NCBI GenBank assembly: GCA_021802425.1
Contig: JAJZXJ010000016.1
Span: 1 to 37,340, forward strand
Direction of reading: 5' to 3'
Length of the DNA stretch: 37,340 nt
Source of the DNA: Acidulodesulfobacterium sp021802425
GTDB taxonomy: Bacteria; SZUA-79; Acidulodesulfobacterales; Acidulodesulfobacteraceae
The notes beneath the pieces were generated by a model. That model was not told the DNA's origin. It was given only the letters and a program-made list of their open reading frames with translations, and ran no database searches. The translations under genes were made by a program, and so were the position numbers. Within the stretch, counting starts at the first letter, position 1, and every line of letters starts with the position of its first letter. Positions 16,220-24,443 of this stretch are shown piece after piece.

Positions 16220-17317
16220 ATGGCAGCTAAAAGAGATTATTACGATGTTCTGGGGGTTGACAGAGATGCAGCCGCCGATGAAATAAAAAAGGCCTATAGA
16301 AAATTAGCCTTGAAGCATCATCCGGATAAAAATCAAGGCGACGGGGAATCCGAAGAAAGATTTAAGGAAATAAACGAGGCTTACGAGATTTTATGCGATG
16401 AAGAAAAAAGGGCGGCTTACGATAGATTTGGACATGAAGGAGTCGGCGCTCAAGGCGGAGGCTATGGTTTTGGGTTCAGCGATATATTTAACGACTTTTT
16501 CGGGGATATCTTTTCTCATTCAAACAGGAAAACTAAACAAAGAAGTGGTGAAGACCTCAGATATGCCGTTAAAATTAAATTTGAAGAGGCGCTCCTCGGC
16601 GTATCGAAAGAGATAAAATTTAACAGGTATGAGAAATGCGCAAGTTGTGACGGAACCGGGGCAAAAAAGGGGTCGAAGCCCGTTGTATGCCCCATATGCA
16701 AAGGAACAGGTGAAATCAGGCAGCAGCAGGGGTTTTTTACGGTCTCCAGAACCTGTTATAAATGCAAGGGCGAGGGTGAATTTATAGAAAACCCGTGTCC
16801 CGTTTGCAAAGGCGACGGCAGGGTAATAAAGGAGCGCAAATTAGACATAAAAATACCCGCCGGCATCGACGACGGCAACAGGCTTAAGGTTTCAGGAGAG
16901 GGAGCGTCCGGAATTTACGGGGGGCCCGCAGGGGATTTGTATGTGGATGTTGTTGTTGAACCGCATCATATATTTAAACGGAGCGATAGCGACATTTTTG
17001 TCAGCATACCGATAAGTTTTGCTCAGGCTGCGCTGGGTTGCGAGGTGGAAGCCCCCACCGTTGACGGAAAAGCAGCCATAAAAATCCCGTCAGGAACTCA
17101 AAGCGGAACCCAATTCACATTGAAAGGCAAGGGAGCTCCACGACTTAATAGCGGCATAAAGGGGAATGAGTATGTTAACATTGTTGTGGAAACGCCGACG
17201 AACTTAACCTTAAAGCAAAAAAGATTGCTTGAAGAGTTTGCTTTAGAAAGCGGTGAAAAAACGCATCCGTTAAAAAAATCATTCATAGACAAGATTCTTT
17301 CCATCAATAATAATTAA
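16220..17317 (+). CDS. dnaJ: Chaperone DnaJ (Hsp40)
   Basis: This 365-residue type I J-protein delivers substrates to DnaK and stimulates its ATPase. The J domain (about 5-70) carries the essential H34-P35-D36. A Gly/Phe-rich linker with G-Y-G-F-G-F follows, then four zinc-binding CxxCxGxG repeats: CASCDGTG, CPICKGTG, CYKCKGEG and CPVCKGDG. The C-terminal peptide-binding domains complete the protein. It closes the chaperone operon 41 bases after dnaK. Confidence 0.96.
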   Translation: MAAKRDYYDVLGVDRDAAADEIKKAYRKLALKHHPDKNQGDGESEERFKEINEAYEILCDEEKRAAYDRFGHEGVGAQGGGYGFGFSDIFNDFFGDIFSHSNRKTKQRSGEDLRYAVKIKFEEALLGVSKEIKFNRYEKCASCDGTGAKKGSKPVVCPICKGTGEIRQQQGFFTVSRTCYKCKGEGEFIENPCPVCKGDGRVIKERKLDIKIPAGIDDGNRLKVSGEGASGIYGGPAGDLYVDVVVEPHHIFKRSDSDIFVSIPISFAQAALGCEVEAPTVDGKAAIKIPSGTQSGTQFTLKGKGAPRLNSGIKGNEYVNIVVETPTNLTLKQKRLLEEFALESGEKTHPLKKSFIDKILSINNN

Positions 17318-17348
17318 TACGCCGGGTCATGTACATTATCGCCGTATT

Positions 17349-17380
17349 GTCATTCCGAAGGAAGCAGTAATTCAGATTTA
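17349..17380. repeat. Degenerate REP-like element
   Basis: GTCATTCCGAAGGAAGC, then TTCAGATTTA, is a decayed version of the palindromic element at 17398-17429 and lies 18 bases before it in the same orientation. The pair sits between the convergent ends of dnaJ and rmuC. Confidence 0.55.
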
Positions 17381-17397
17381 CTTATAATCGCTGCATT

Positions 17398-17429
17398 GTC
17401 ATTCCCGCGTAAGCGGGAATCCAGATTTA
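17398..17429. repeat. REP-like palindrome (ATTCCCGC-N-GCGGGAAT type)
   Basis: ATTCCCGC at 17401-17408 pairs with GCGGGAAT at 17413-17420 around a 4-base loop, flanked by GTC and by CCAGATTTA. The same unit recurs at 32615-32646 and, inverted with changes, at 32557-32583. Such palindromes are common intergenic repeats. Between convergent genes this one may also stop transcription from both sides. Confidence 0.8.
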
Positions 17430-17479
17430 CTTAGCGTTAGCGTTGGAATATATAAATAGTTTCTAAGTCGGGATAAGGA

Positions 17480-18898
17480 TTATATATCGTATTTATCGTA
17501 TTCGATTTTTTCGGGAAGGGATTTTGCGGATTTTGCCCCCAATTTTTTTATTCCCTCGAGCTTATCTATTAAATTACCTCTTCCTGTCCGTAATTGTTTA
17601 AAGGCTTCCTCGTAAGCGTTACCTGCTTTCTTAATTCCCATTTCTATTTCCTGCATGCTTTCGATAAAATTAATAAACTTTTCGTGCAATTTTCCCGCTT
17701 CATTCATTATTTTAACGGCATTGCGTTCGAGATTTGCCTGATACCAGAGATTCGATACGGTTTTTAACATTAAAAGAAGTACCGATGGCGTGGCAATAAT
17801 GATATTCTTATTCAGGGCTTCGTTAAGTATATTTTTATCTTCGCTTATTGCAACGGTATAAGCAAAGTCTATCGGGATAAACATAATGACGAAGTCGATG
17901 GATCTGCCGCCTAAAGACATGCCGTATTTTTTTTCGCTTAATTCTTTAATATGCTTTTTAATTGAATCGATGTGGCTTTTTAAATAACCCTTTCTTTTTT
18001 CACTGTCGTCATTTTCATTCATATATCTTTCGTAATCGGTTAAAGAAACCTTTGAGTCTAAAATCAAATCCCTTTCCCCGGGCAGGAAAACTGTGACATC
18101 GGGCCTTAAGTTTTTATTCATTCCATTTTCGCCTTCTATGCTGATTGATTTTTGCGTTTCGTATTGTTCTCCCCTTAGCAAGCCGGAGTTTTCGAGCAGC
18201 GTCTCAAGAAGCATCTCCCCCCAATCCCCCTGCACCTTCGAATCCCCTTTTAGCGCTTTAGTAAGGTTGTCTGTCACGAGTTTCATATTTCTTTCCGTCT
18301 CTATTAGTTCGGATATTTTGTCTTTCAGAGAGTGGCGTTCTTTTGCCTCGCTGCCGTAAGTATCCTCGACCTTTTTTTCAAATTCCTTAATCTTCTCGGA
18401 CAGAGGCTTTAATATATTATCCATGTTTTCTTTATTAGTCTCGATAAATTTTTTGCTTTTATCCTCTAATATCTTTGCGGAAAGGTTTTCGAACGCTTCC
18501 TTAAACCTGTTTTCAAGCTCCAGAAACTCCGATTTTTGATTATTTAATCTTAAGTCGAAATCCGCCTTTTGGGCGGCGATTCTTTCCTCGAGGTTTTTAT
18601 TATTGGCGGCCGCCTCGGAAAGGCTTAGCATGAGGCCGGTGCTTTCTTTCCTCAAGTTGAAGATTTCGGTTTCCGCGCCGCTTAACCTTTCGGCTGTTTG
18701 ATTATGCCGGCTTTTTTCGTTGTTAAGCTCGCTCTCGAGCACGATGTTGTTTTTGATATTCTGGTCGTTTTGAAGGGAGTTTTTTGTTATGATGTCGGAA
18801 TAGTATGCTTTAAGTTTAGCTATATGCACGAGGGAAACGATTACTGAAGCGATAAATAAGACAAAAAATACTGCGGCTATTATAAGCATAACTATCAT
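17480..18898 (-). CDS. rmuC: DNA recombination protein RmuC
   Basis: This 472-residue protein has an N-terminal membrane anchor (about 3-24), a long coiled coil (about 35-190, with repeated heptad-like Leu/Glu/Lys segments), and the RmuC domain (about 210-420). The domain has G-D-S-K-V-Q-G-D-W-G-E-M-L-L-E, the R-P-D-V-T-V-F-L-P and L-I-L-D-S-K-V-S-L segments of a PD-(D/E)XK-type nuclease fold, and F-I-P-I-D-F-A. RmuC limits certain rearrangements at inverted repeats in Escherichia coli. The gene is single. The start could be the first or the fourth codon (both ATG), with no clear ribosome binding site. Confidence 0.92.
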   Translation of the reverse strand: MIVMLIIAAVFFVLFIASVIVSLVHIAKLKAYYSDIITKNSLQNDQNIKNNIVLESELNNEKSRHNQTAERLSGAETEIFNLRKESTGLMLSLSEAAANNKNLEERIAAQKADFDLRLNNQKSEFLELENRFKEAFENLSAKILEDKSKKFIETNKENMDNILKPLSEKIKEFEKKVEDTYGSEAKERHSLKDKISELIETERNMKLVTDNLTKALKGDSKVQGDWGEMLLETLLENSGLLRGEQYETQKSISIEGENGMNKNLRPDVTVFLPGERDLILDSKVSLTDYERYMNENDDSEKRKGYLKSHIDSIKKHIKELSEKKYGMSLGGRSIDFVIMFIPIDFAYTVAISEDKNILNEALNKNIIIATPSVLLLMLKTVSNLWYQANLERNAVKIMNEAGKLHEKFINFIESMQEIEMGIKKAGNAYEEAFKQLRTGRGNLIDKLEGIKKLGAKSAKSLPEKIEYDKYDI

Positions 18899-19025
18899 GG
18901 GATTAAGTCTTAATATTTAAAAATTAATAAAAGTTAAATTGTCAATAAAAAAATAATAAATATATTAATTTAATATTATTGCATTTTTATTCCGTTTTAT
19001 CAAATGTTGCGGAAGAAATAAATTC

Positions 19026-19086
19026 TTGACTTATGACTATAAGGTCATTATAATAAAAATTATGATTTAATCTAATGGTAAGTCAA
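19026..19086 (+). promoter_or_regulatory. Promoter and operator of the tolC-hlyD-cytochrome cluster
   Basis: TTGACT (19026-19031) and TATAAT (19049-19054) are 17 bases apart, a near-consensus promoter. The spacer contains a palindrome, ATGAC-N6-GTCAT (19033-19048), well placed for a MarR- or TetR-type repressor. A second, outer inverted repeat, TTGACTTA (19026-19033) and TAAGTCAA (19079-19086), encloses the start region. No regulator gene lies next to it. Confidence 0.7.
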
Positions 19087-19103
19087 AAATAGTAAGGATT
19101 AAT

Positions 19104-20552
19104 ATGAAAAATAAGCCTAAAAATAAAAAATACCGCATTGCTCTTTCGTTCGTTTTAATTATAGTATTATGTTCGGCTTATTTAATTATTCCGGTTAGCA
19201 AAGCCTTTGCCATTAAAGCGGGGCGCGGAATTGGAATTGGAAGCCGGCAAAGCTCAAATCGGCGAAGCTCAAGCTCAAGTCCAAGCTCAAGAGTGCTAAC
19301 TTTAAAGGAAGCCTACATCTTGGCTGCCCGCCGCAACGGCACCATCAGGGCTAACAAAGAAAGCTATTACCAGTCCACGCTTTTAAAATGGTCTGCTATC
19401 AGCATGCTTTTGCCGGATATAAATCTCACATATAAAGACCAGAGGTTTCATCTGCATGAGCCGGCGCCCGCACCTTCTACCTCCGGTTCAAGTAATAATT
19501 TTGGTTTCTTTTTTCCCAATTATGAATATAGTTTTACTTTAGACCAGCCGATACTGAAGCTGGGCGCTCTTCCGGCTTACGGGGCTGCCGAAAATACGGT
19601 TTCGCAGGCAAAAATGAACCTTAATAATGTTTCGGCGACAACCCTTTACAATGTTGCCGCATCTTACTATACGATTTTGAACGACATCAGCTTGATTAAT
19701 GCCGATACAAAGACCTATAACGAAGCAAAATCTCATCTCGAACTTACGGAGGCAAAACTTAAAGCGGGGCTTGCCATAATTACCGATGTTCTTCAGGCAA
19801 AGTCGCAGTTCTATGCCGCGAAACAGGAACTTATCGGCGCTAAAAACTCGCTTAAATCGGCGAAGGCCGGGCTTGCCTCTATTCTTGGCATCAGCCGCCG
19901 TTTCAAAGTTATTAAACCGGCGGAACCGGCTATTAAAAAGGCTTTATTAAAAAAATATATTTTTTTGGCTTATAAAAATAACCCCGGCTTAAGGTCGTTA
20001 AAATATGCAAAAAGAGCTGCAAACAATGAAACGCAGTATTATGAAACCCAATATATTCCCCAGATTAATTTTCAGGCTTCTTATAACGCCCTTTCCGATA
20101 ATCATTTTATACCCGGGGGTTCCTTAAATTATTGGACGGCGGGGGCAATATTAACTATGCCTATATTTCAGGGCGGCACAAGAATTATATCCATTGAGAA
20201 AGCCCGTTCCGCCGCTAACGCGGCAATGTACAATATGATACAGTCTAAAAGAAATTTAAAGGCGCAAGTCGTTTCTGATTTTTACAACATACAGAACCTT
20301 AAATATGAAGTTGCGGCGCTTGGGCACGAGGAAAAGTTCGCGTCAAAAAACTATATGCTCGTCGAAGAAGAGTATAAGGCGGGAGTTGCTACAAGCGTGG
20401 ATGTCGTAACCGCTTTAGCCCAGCTCGCCGCTGCAAGGCATAACCTTTTGACCGCTAATTTAAGCTATTACAAATCCGTTTTAAACCTCAAAAGGCTTAT
20501 CGGCTCTTTTAAAAGGAAACTTATAAGTTTAACCGTGGATAAGTTTAATTAA
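19104..20552 (+). CDS. TolC family outer-membrane efflux protein
   Basis: This 482-residue protein should form the trimeric outer-membrane channel of a type I or multidrug export system. It has a signal peptide (about 1-36, ending A-F-A) and an unusual Ser/Arg-rich low-complexity segment (about 47-65). Two outer-membrane efflux domain repeats follow, each with the pattern of long amphipathic helices. Examples are T-E-A-K-L-K-A-G-L-A-I-I-T-D-V-L-Q-A in the first and V-E-E-E-Y-K-A-G-V-A-T-S-V-D-V-V in the second. An AAGGA box precedes the ATG. It is followed 50 bases later by an HlyD-type adaptor and then a cytochrome c, all on the same strand. Confidence 0.88.
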   Translation: MKNKPKNKKYRIALSFVLIIVLCSAYLIIPVSKAFAIKAGRGIGIGSRQSSNRRSSSSSPSSRVLTLKEAYILAARRNGTIRANKESYYQSTLLKWSAISMLLPDINLTYKDQRFHLHEPAPAPSTSGSSNNFGFFFPNYEYSFTLDQPILKLGALPAYGAAENTVSQAKMNLNNVSATTLYNVAASYYTILNDISLINADTKTYNEAKSHLELTEAKLKAGLAIITDVLQAKSQFYAAKQELIGAKNSLKSAKAGLASILGISRRFKVIKPAEPAIKKALLKKYIFLAYKNNPGLRSLKYAKRAANNETQYYETQYIPQINFQASYNALSDNHFIPGGSLNYWTAGAILTMPIFQGGTRIISIEKARSAANAAMYNMIQSKRNLKAQVVSDFYNIQNLKYEVAALGHEEKFASKNYMLVEEEYKAGVATSVDVVTALAQLAAARHNLLTANLSYYKSVLNLKRLIGSFKRKLISLTVDKFN

Positions 20553-20602
20553 ACTTTATTTGAATATTATTATAATAATAAGAATAAAATGGTGATGCCT
20601 AA

Positions 20603-21760
20603 ATGAACGGTGATAATGAAAAAATCGGCGGTAACGAAGAGGGCGGCGCGTTCGCCAATAATAGTAAATTTACTAAAAAAAATATTATAACCGCATCTAT
20701 TATACTTTTATTAGCCATAATAGGCGGTATTTTTGTTTTAAGATGGTATCTTTTCGGTCTCACCCATGTTTATACCGAAGACGCCGAGATAGACGGGCAT
20801 ATAGTTTCCGTCAGCACGCAGGTTCCCGGCAATATCACGGCAATCTATGTTTATAAGAACGAGCATGTTAAAAAGGGGGAGCTGATTGCGCGCATTAGCG
20901 ATTCCACATATTATCCGGCAATGCTTCAGGCAAAAGCCAATTATAAGCTTGCAAAGGCAAAATTATTCAGTGCGGGCGCCGGCATCGGCCAGTTTATCGG
21001 GACTAATTACAATTCTTTTTATCTGTCTAAACTTGCTTATAGAACGGCTTTAGCTAATTTAAGCAAGGCAAAACTAACTTATGAATTGGATAAAAGAGAT
21101 TATGCAAGGGACTTAACCTTATTGAAGAAGGAGTTTATTACAAAACAGCAGTTTGATTCGGTTAAAACCGCATATTTGGTGTCAAAACAGGCTTATATCG
21201 CGGCTATTTCATCGCTGGGAACCGCGAAAAGAAATTATTTTCAGTCAAGTTATATGAAAAGCAATGTGGCTGCCAATAACCTTACGACTTTAAAACCGCT
21301 CGAAGCGAATGTTAAAATTGCGAAAGCGGCATATAAAACAGCCCTTGCCAACTATAAAAATACGTTCATACATTCCCCGATAAACGGCATTATTACCGAA
21401 AAGATGTCATTTATAGGAGAGTATATCACGCCCGGAACCCCGATAGTTATGGAAAATAATCCTCAAAGGATATGGGTTACCGCCAATGCGAAGGAAACCG
21501 TCATCGGAAATATAAGGATGGGAAATCCCGTTAAAATTACAGTAGATTCTTTCCCCGGAAAGACTTTTAAAGGCGTGGTAAAATTTGTCGGCTCCGTCAG
21601 CACTTCAAAGTTTGCTTTAATCCCCACAAATAATCCTTCGGGAACATTTACAAAGGTTACGCACAGGCTTCCCGTAAGGATTAAAGTATTGAACGATAAA
21701 AATCATATCTTGAAACCGGGAATGATGGTTGAGGTAACGATAAATACGGCTAAAAGATAA
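20603..21760 (+). CDS. HlyD/EmrA-type membrane fusion protein
   Basis: This 385-residue periplasmic adaptor should link an inner-membrane pump to the TolC channel. It has a cytoplasmic N-terminus, one membrane segment (about 29-50) and a split lipoyl domain. The first half contains T-E-D-A-E-I-D-G-H-I-V-S-V-S-T-Q-V-P-G, and the second half starts at F-I-H-S-P-I-N-G-I-I-T-E. An alpha-helical hairpin lies between them, and a C-terminal beta-barrel has G-N-P-V-K-I-T-V-D-S-F-P-G. This pattern is EmrA-like. The expected EmrB-type inner-membrane partner does not follow and is not in the window, so the pump must be encoded elsewhere or be of a different kind. Confidence 0.88.
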   Translation: MNGDNEKIGGNEEGGAFANNSKFTKKNIITASIILLLAIIGGIFVLRWYLFGLTHVYTEDAEIDGHIVSVSTQVPGNITAIYVYKNEHVKKGELIARISDSTYYPAMLQAKANYKLAKAKLFSAGAGIGQFIGTNYNSFYLSKLAYRTALANLSKAKLTYELDKRDYARDLTLLKKEFITKQQFDSVKTAYLVSKQAYIAAISSLGTAKRNYFQSSYMKSNVAANNLTTLKPLEANVKIAKAAYKTALANYKNTFIHSPINGIITEKMSFIGEYITPGTPIVMENNPQRIWVTANAKETVIGNIRMGNPVKITVDSFPGKTFKGVVKFVGSVSTSKFALIPTNNPSGTFTKVTHRLPVRIKVLNDKNHILKPGMMVEVTINTAKR

Positions 21761-21848
21761 CAAAGGCGGAAGGATAAAATAAAATTTAAAAAAGTTCGCT
21801 TAAACCCAAAATTGGATGATTAACGGCTAACCAAGGAGTTATGCAATT

Positions 21849-22238
21849 ATGAAAATAAAAAATCTGAATAAAATAACGCTATTTTTTGTCATACCCGCCC
21901 TATTCTTATTCGTTTTATTAAATTTCGGTCATTTAGAGTCCGCAGATGCGCAGGGTTTCGGTAAATATTTTTTTCGTTATTATAACTGTATAAACTGCCA
22001 TACGGTAAACGGGATTGGCGGCACGCTTGGGCCGCCGCTTTCAAACTACGGCAATGAGAATAAAAGCTTCGCGTGGACGATTACCCAGATCAAAAATCCG
22101 CAGGCGCACTTTAAAACAGGTTCTAAAATTAAGATTAACGGCAAAAATTATTATGCACTCATGCCTTCTTATAAATATATACCTGACGGGGATGTCGAAA
22201 AATTAGCATCTTATCTTGAATCGCTAAAAAAGCGATAG
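21849..22238 (+). CDS. Small monohaem c-type cytochrome
   Basis: This 129-residue protein is secreted and carries one covalently bound haem. It has a signal peptide (about 1-35, ending A-D-A-Q), the haem attachment site C47-I-N-C50-H51, a G-G-T-L-G-P-P-L segment, and a likely sixth ligand M105 in L-M-P. The C-terminal helix, D-G-D-V-E-K-L-A-S-Y-L-E-S-L, is typical of class I cytochromes c. It resembles the soluble cytochrome domains that follow oxidases or accompany periplasmic electron transfer. Its position just after an efflux adaptor is unusual. Its maturation would need the resB/ccsA pair at 9720-12073. Confidence 0.88.
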   Translation: MKIKNLNKITLFFVIPALFLFVLLNFGHLESADAQGFGKYFFRYYNCINCHTVNGIGGTLGPPLSNYGNENKSFAWTITQIKNPQAHFKTGSKIKINGKNYYALMPSYKYIPDGDVEKLASYLESLKKR

Positions 22239-22262
22239 ATAATAAATATAAATATTTAAGGC

Positions 22263-22283
22263 GGCTATCGTTAATCGATAGCC
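22263..22283. terminator. Hairpin between convergent genes
   Basis: GGCTATCG (22263-22270) and CGATAGCC (22276-22283) form a perfect 8-bp stem with a TTAAT loop. Partial pairing extends outward (AAGG and CCTT). It lies between the cytochrome gene and mscS, which converge. There is no clean T-run, so terminator function is plausible but not certain. Confidence 0.5.
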
Positions 22284-22321
22284 AACCTTAAATCAGCGCG
22301 CGCAAGTCCGGCGCAGCCCGC

Positions 22322-23206
22322 CTAATCACTGCTGTCTTGCTTGGGGATACCGCCGGTTGCGTCCGCATTTTGTATCCTTAAATCATTTTTAAACATCAGG
22401 TTCGTCCATGGATATGTCAAGTCGATGTCATATTCCGCAAATTTTTTGGCTATCTCAAAATTTATATCGCTTATAACAAAGTGCCTTCTAATCGGGGTTG
22501 CTATCCATAGAATCAGCTCGAGATTGAAAGATGAGCTTCCAAACCCGATAAACCAGACCGTTGGTTTTGGCTTTTTTAAAACCTCGGGATTATTTTCGGC
22601 TATTTCAATTAAAACCTTCCTTGCCAGATCCAATTTAGAGGCGGTTTCTTCAATACCGAGAGGTATATGCAGCCTTATTTTCGGGTCCCTATGAGACCAG
22701 TTTATAACATTTGAGGTTATAAAATTAGAATTTGGAACGATGATAGAGATGTTGTCCCTTGTGGTAATCGTTGTGCTTCTTGCCCTTATATCGCTGACAA
22801 TTCCGTCGTAACCCGACACCTCGACATATTCCCCTTCCTTTATCGGCTTTTCGAACAGTATAATAATGCCGGAAATAAAATTGCTTATAATGTTTTGCAT
22901 GCCGAACCCTATGCCAAGCCCTATAACGCCTGCTAAAAAGGCAAGCGAGCTTAAGTTTACTCCCAGAACCTGAAAAGATATAAAAAAACCGATTATTATT
23001 ATAAGGTATTTGATAAATCTTGTTACGGTTTTTATAAACAGCCTGTTTAGCGTGGCATTCTTCTTGAATTCCTTTTTAATTATAAATGAAAATAGATAGG
23101 CGGCAAGGTACGCGATTATGATAATAGAAATAGACAGGACTATTGAATAAAGGCTTATTTTATCGCTGCCGATATTATATGTTTTGTTTTTAAGAAATTC
23201 GAACAT
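22322..23206 (-). CDS. MscS family mechanosensitive channel
   Basis: This 294-residue small-conductance mechanosensitive channel releases solutes on osmotic downshock. Three membrane segments lie at about 20-40, 60-80 and 85-115. The pore-lining third helix carries the Gly/Ala-rich pattern F-L-A-G-V-I-G-L-G-I-G-F-G-M-Q-N-I-I-S-N-F-I-S-G. The beta domain follows, with F-E-K-P-I-K-E-G-E-Y-V-E and the R-S-T-T-I-T-T-R-D-N segment. The ATG at 23206 lies 7 bases from an N-run, so the upstream sequence, including any ribosome binding site or N-terminal extension, is not visible. Confidence 0.9.
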   Translation of the reverse strand: MFEFLKNKTYNIGSDKISLYSIVLSISIIIIAYLAAYLFSFIIKKEFKKNATLNRLFIKTVTRFIKYLIIIIGFFISFQVLGVNLSSLAFLAGVIGLGIGFGMQNIISNFISGIIILFEKPIKEGEYVEVSGYDGIVSDIRARSTTITTRDNISIIVPNSNFITSNVINWSHRDPKIRLHIPLGIEETASKLDLARKVLIEIAENNPEVLKKPKPTVWFIGFGSSSFNLELILWIATPIRRHFVISDINFEIAKKFAEYDIDLTYPWTNLMFKNDLRIQNADATGGIPKQDSSD

Positions 23207-23213
23207 AATCAAA

Positions 23214-23223
23214 NNNNNNNNNN
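23214..23223. other. Assembly gap (10 N)
   Basis: Ten N bases lie between the 5' end of mscS and the ispG upstream region. The round number suggests a placeholder, so the true distance is unknown. I see no clear shared sequence on its two sides. Confidence 0.95.
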
Positions 23224-23357
23224 CAAATCTGGATTTAGGTTACAGTTTTCATTTGTTTTATAATTTGTAATTATAATATAATAATTATATAAAATAAAAT
23301 TAAATAACAATAAAAAAACAGCCGGAATAAAATAAACAAAAAAATATAAAATATAAA

Positions 23358-24428
23358 ATGATAAAAAGAAGAACCGCACGAACCGTTAAAGTCGGCGATG
23401 TTTTAGTCGGCGGAGGCGCGCCCGTAAGCGTCCAATCCATGACAAATACAATCACGGAAGATGCGCTTTCCACCGTCCGCCAAATAAAAGAACTGGAAAG
23501 TTATAGCTGTGAAATAGTCAGAGTCGCGGTGAATACGATTGAATCCGCAAAATCCTTAAAAGATATAATAAAGCAGGTTAGTATTCCGATAATTGCCGAC
23601 ATTCATTTTGACCACAGACTTGCCTTAGCCGGAGTAGAGGCCGGAGTGAGCGGTTTAAGGATTAATCCGGGAAACATCGGGGATAAGAAAAAAGTAAAAG
23701 AAGTCGCGGCCGCCTGCAAAGATAAAGGCGTGCCTATAAGAATAGGGGTAAATTCCGGGTCTTTGGAAAAGGGAATTTTAGACAAAAACAAAGGCGATTT
23801 TGCCGCGGCAATGGTCGAAAGCGCCCTTAAACATATTAAACTGCTTGAAGACGAATCGTTTTACGATATTAAAATTTCATTAAAATCGACCGATGTTTTA
23901 ACGACCGTTCGCGGATACGAGCTTTTGGCGGCGCATGTCGATTATCCTTTTCATATCGGTATAACCGAGGCGGGAACCGTTTTTTCCGGAGCGATAAAGT
24001 CGGGAGTCGGGCTTGGGATTTTGCTTTATAAGGGTTTGGGGGACACCCTGAGGGTTTCTTTAAGCGACGACCCTGTTATGGAGGTTATAGCGGGCTATCA
24101 TATTTTAAGGGACTTGGGCTTGCGGGAAGGGGGCGTTAGGTTAATATCCTGTCCGACCTGCGGAAGAACCGAAATAGACATAGTCAATATCGCAAAGGAG
24201 TTTGAAAGAATCTCTTTCAAAATAAAATCTAACATAAAGGTTGCAATAATGGGATGCGTCGTAAACGGACCGGGGGAATCGGCTCACGCGGACGTCGGTA
24301 TTGCAGGCGGCAAGGGGAAGTCGGTTTTGTTTGCAAAGGGCAAAATAATCGGGAAATTCGACAACGAAGAAATATTGAGCGTATTAGTTAAGGAAATCGA
24401 AAATATTACGGGAGAGAAAATTTTATGA
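23358..24428 (+). CDS. ispG: 4-hydroxy-3-methylbut-2-enyl diphosphate synthase (IspG/GcpE)
   Basis: This 356-residue enzyme carries out the penultimate step of the MEP isoprenoid pathway, reducing MEcPP to HMBPP with a [4Fe-4S] cluster. It is the compact bacterial form: a TIM barrel (about 1-255, with P-V-S-V-Q-S-M-T-N-T and I-A-D-I-H-F-D) and a C-terminal cluster domain. The cluster cysteines are C265, C268 and C300, and the fourth ligand is E307 in N-G-P-G-E. No ribosome binding site is evident before the ATG. It precedes proS by 15 bases, a frequent bacterial neighbourhood. Confidence 0.95.
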   Translation: MIKRRTARTVKVGDVLVGGGAPVSVQSMTNTITEDALSTVRQIKELESYSCEIVRVAVNTIESAKSLKDIIKQVSIPIIADIHFDHRLALAGVEAGVSGLRINPGNIGDKKKVKEVAAACKDKGVPIRIGVNSGSLEKGILDKNKGDFAAAMVESALKHIKLLEDESFYDIKISLKSTDVLTTVRGYELLAAHVDYPFHIGITEAGTVFSGAIKSGVGLGILLYKGLGDTLRVSLSDDPVMEVIAGYHILRDLGLREGGVRLISCPTCGRTEIDIVNIAKEFERISFKIKSNIKVAIMGCVVNGPGESAHADVGIAGGKGKSVLFAKGKIIGKFDNEEILSVLVKEIENITGEKIL

Positions 24429-24443
24429 GGCAAAGGGGTAAAT

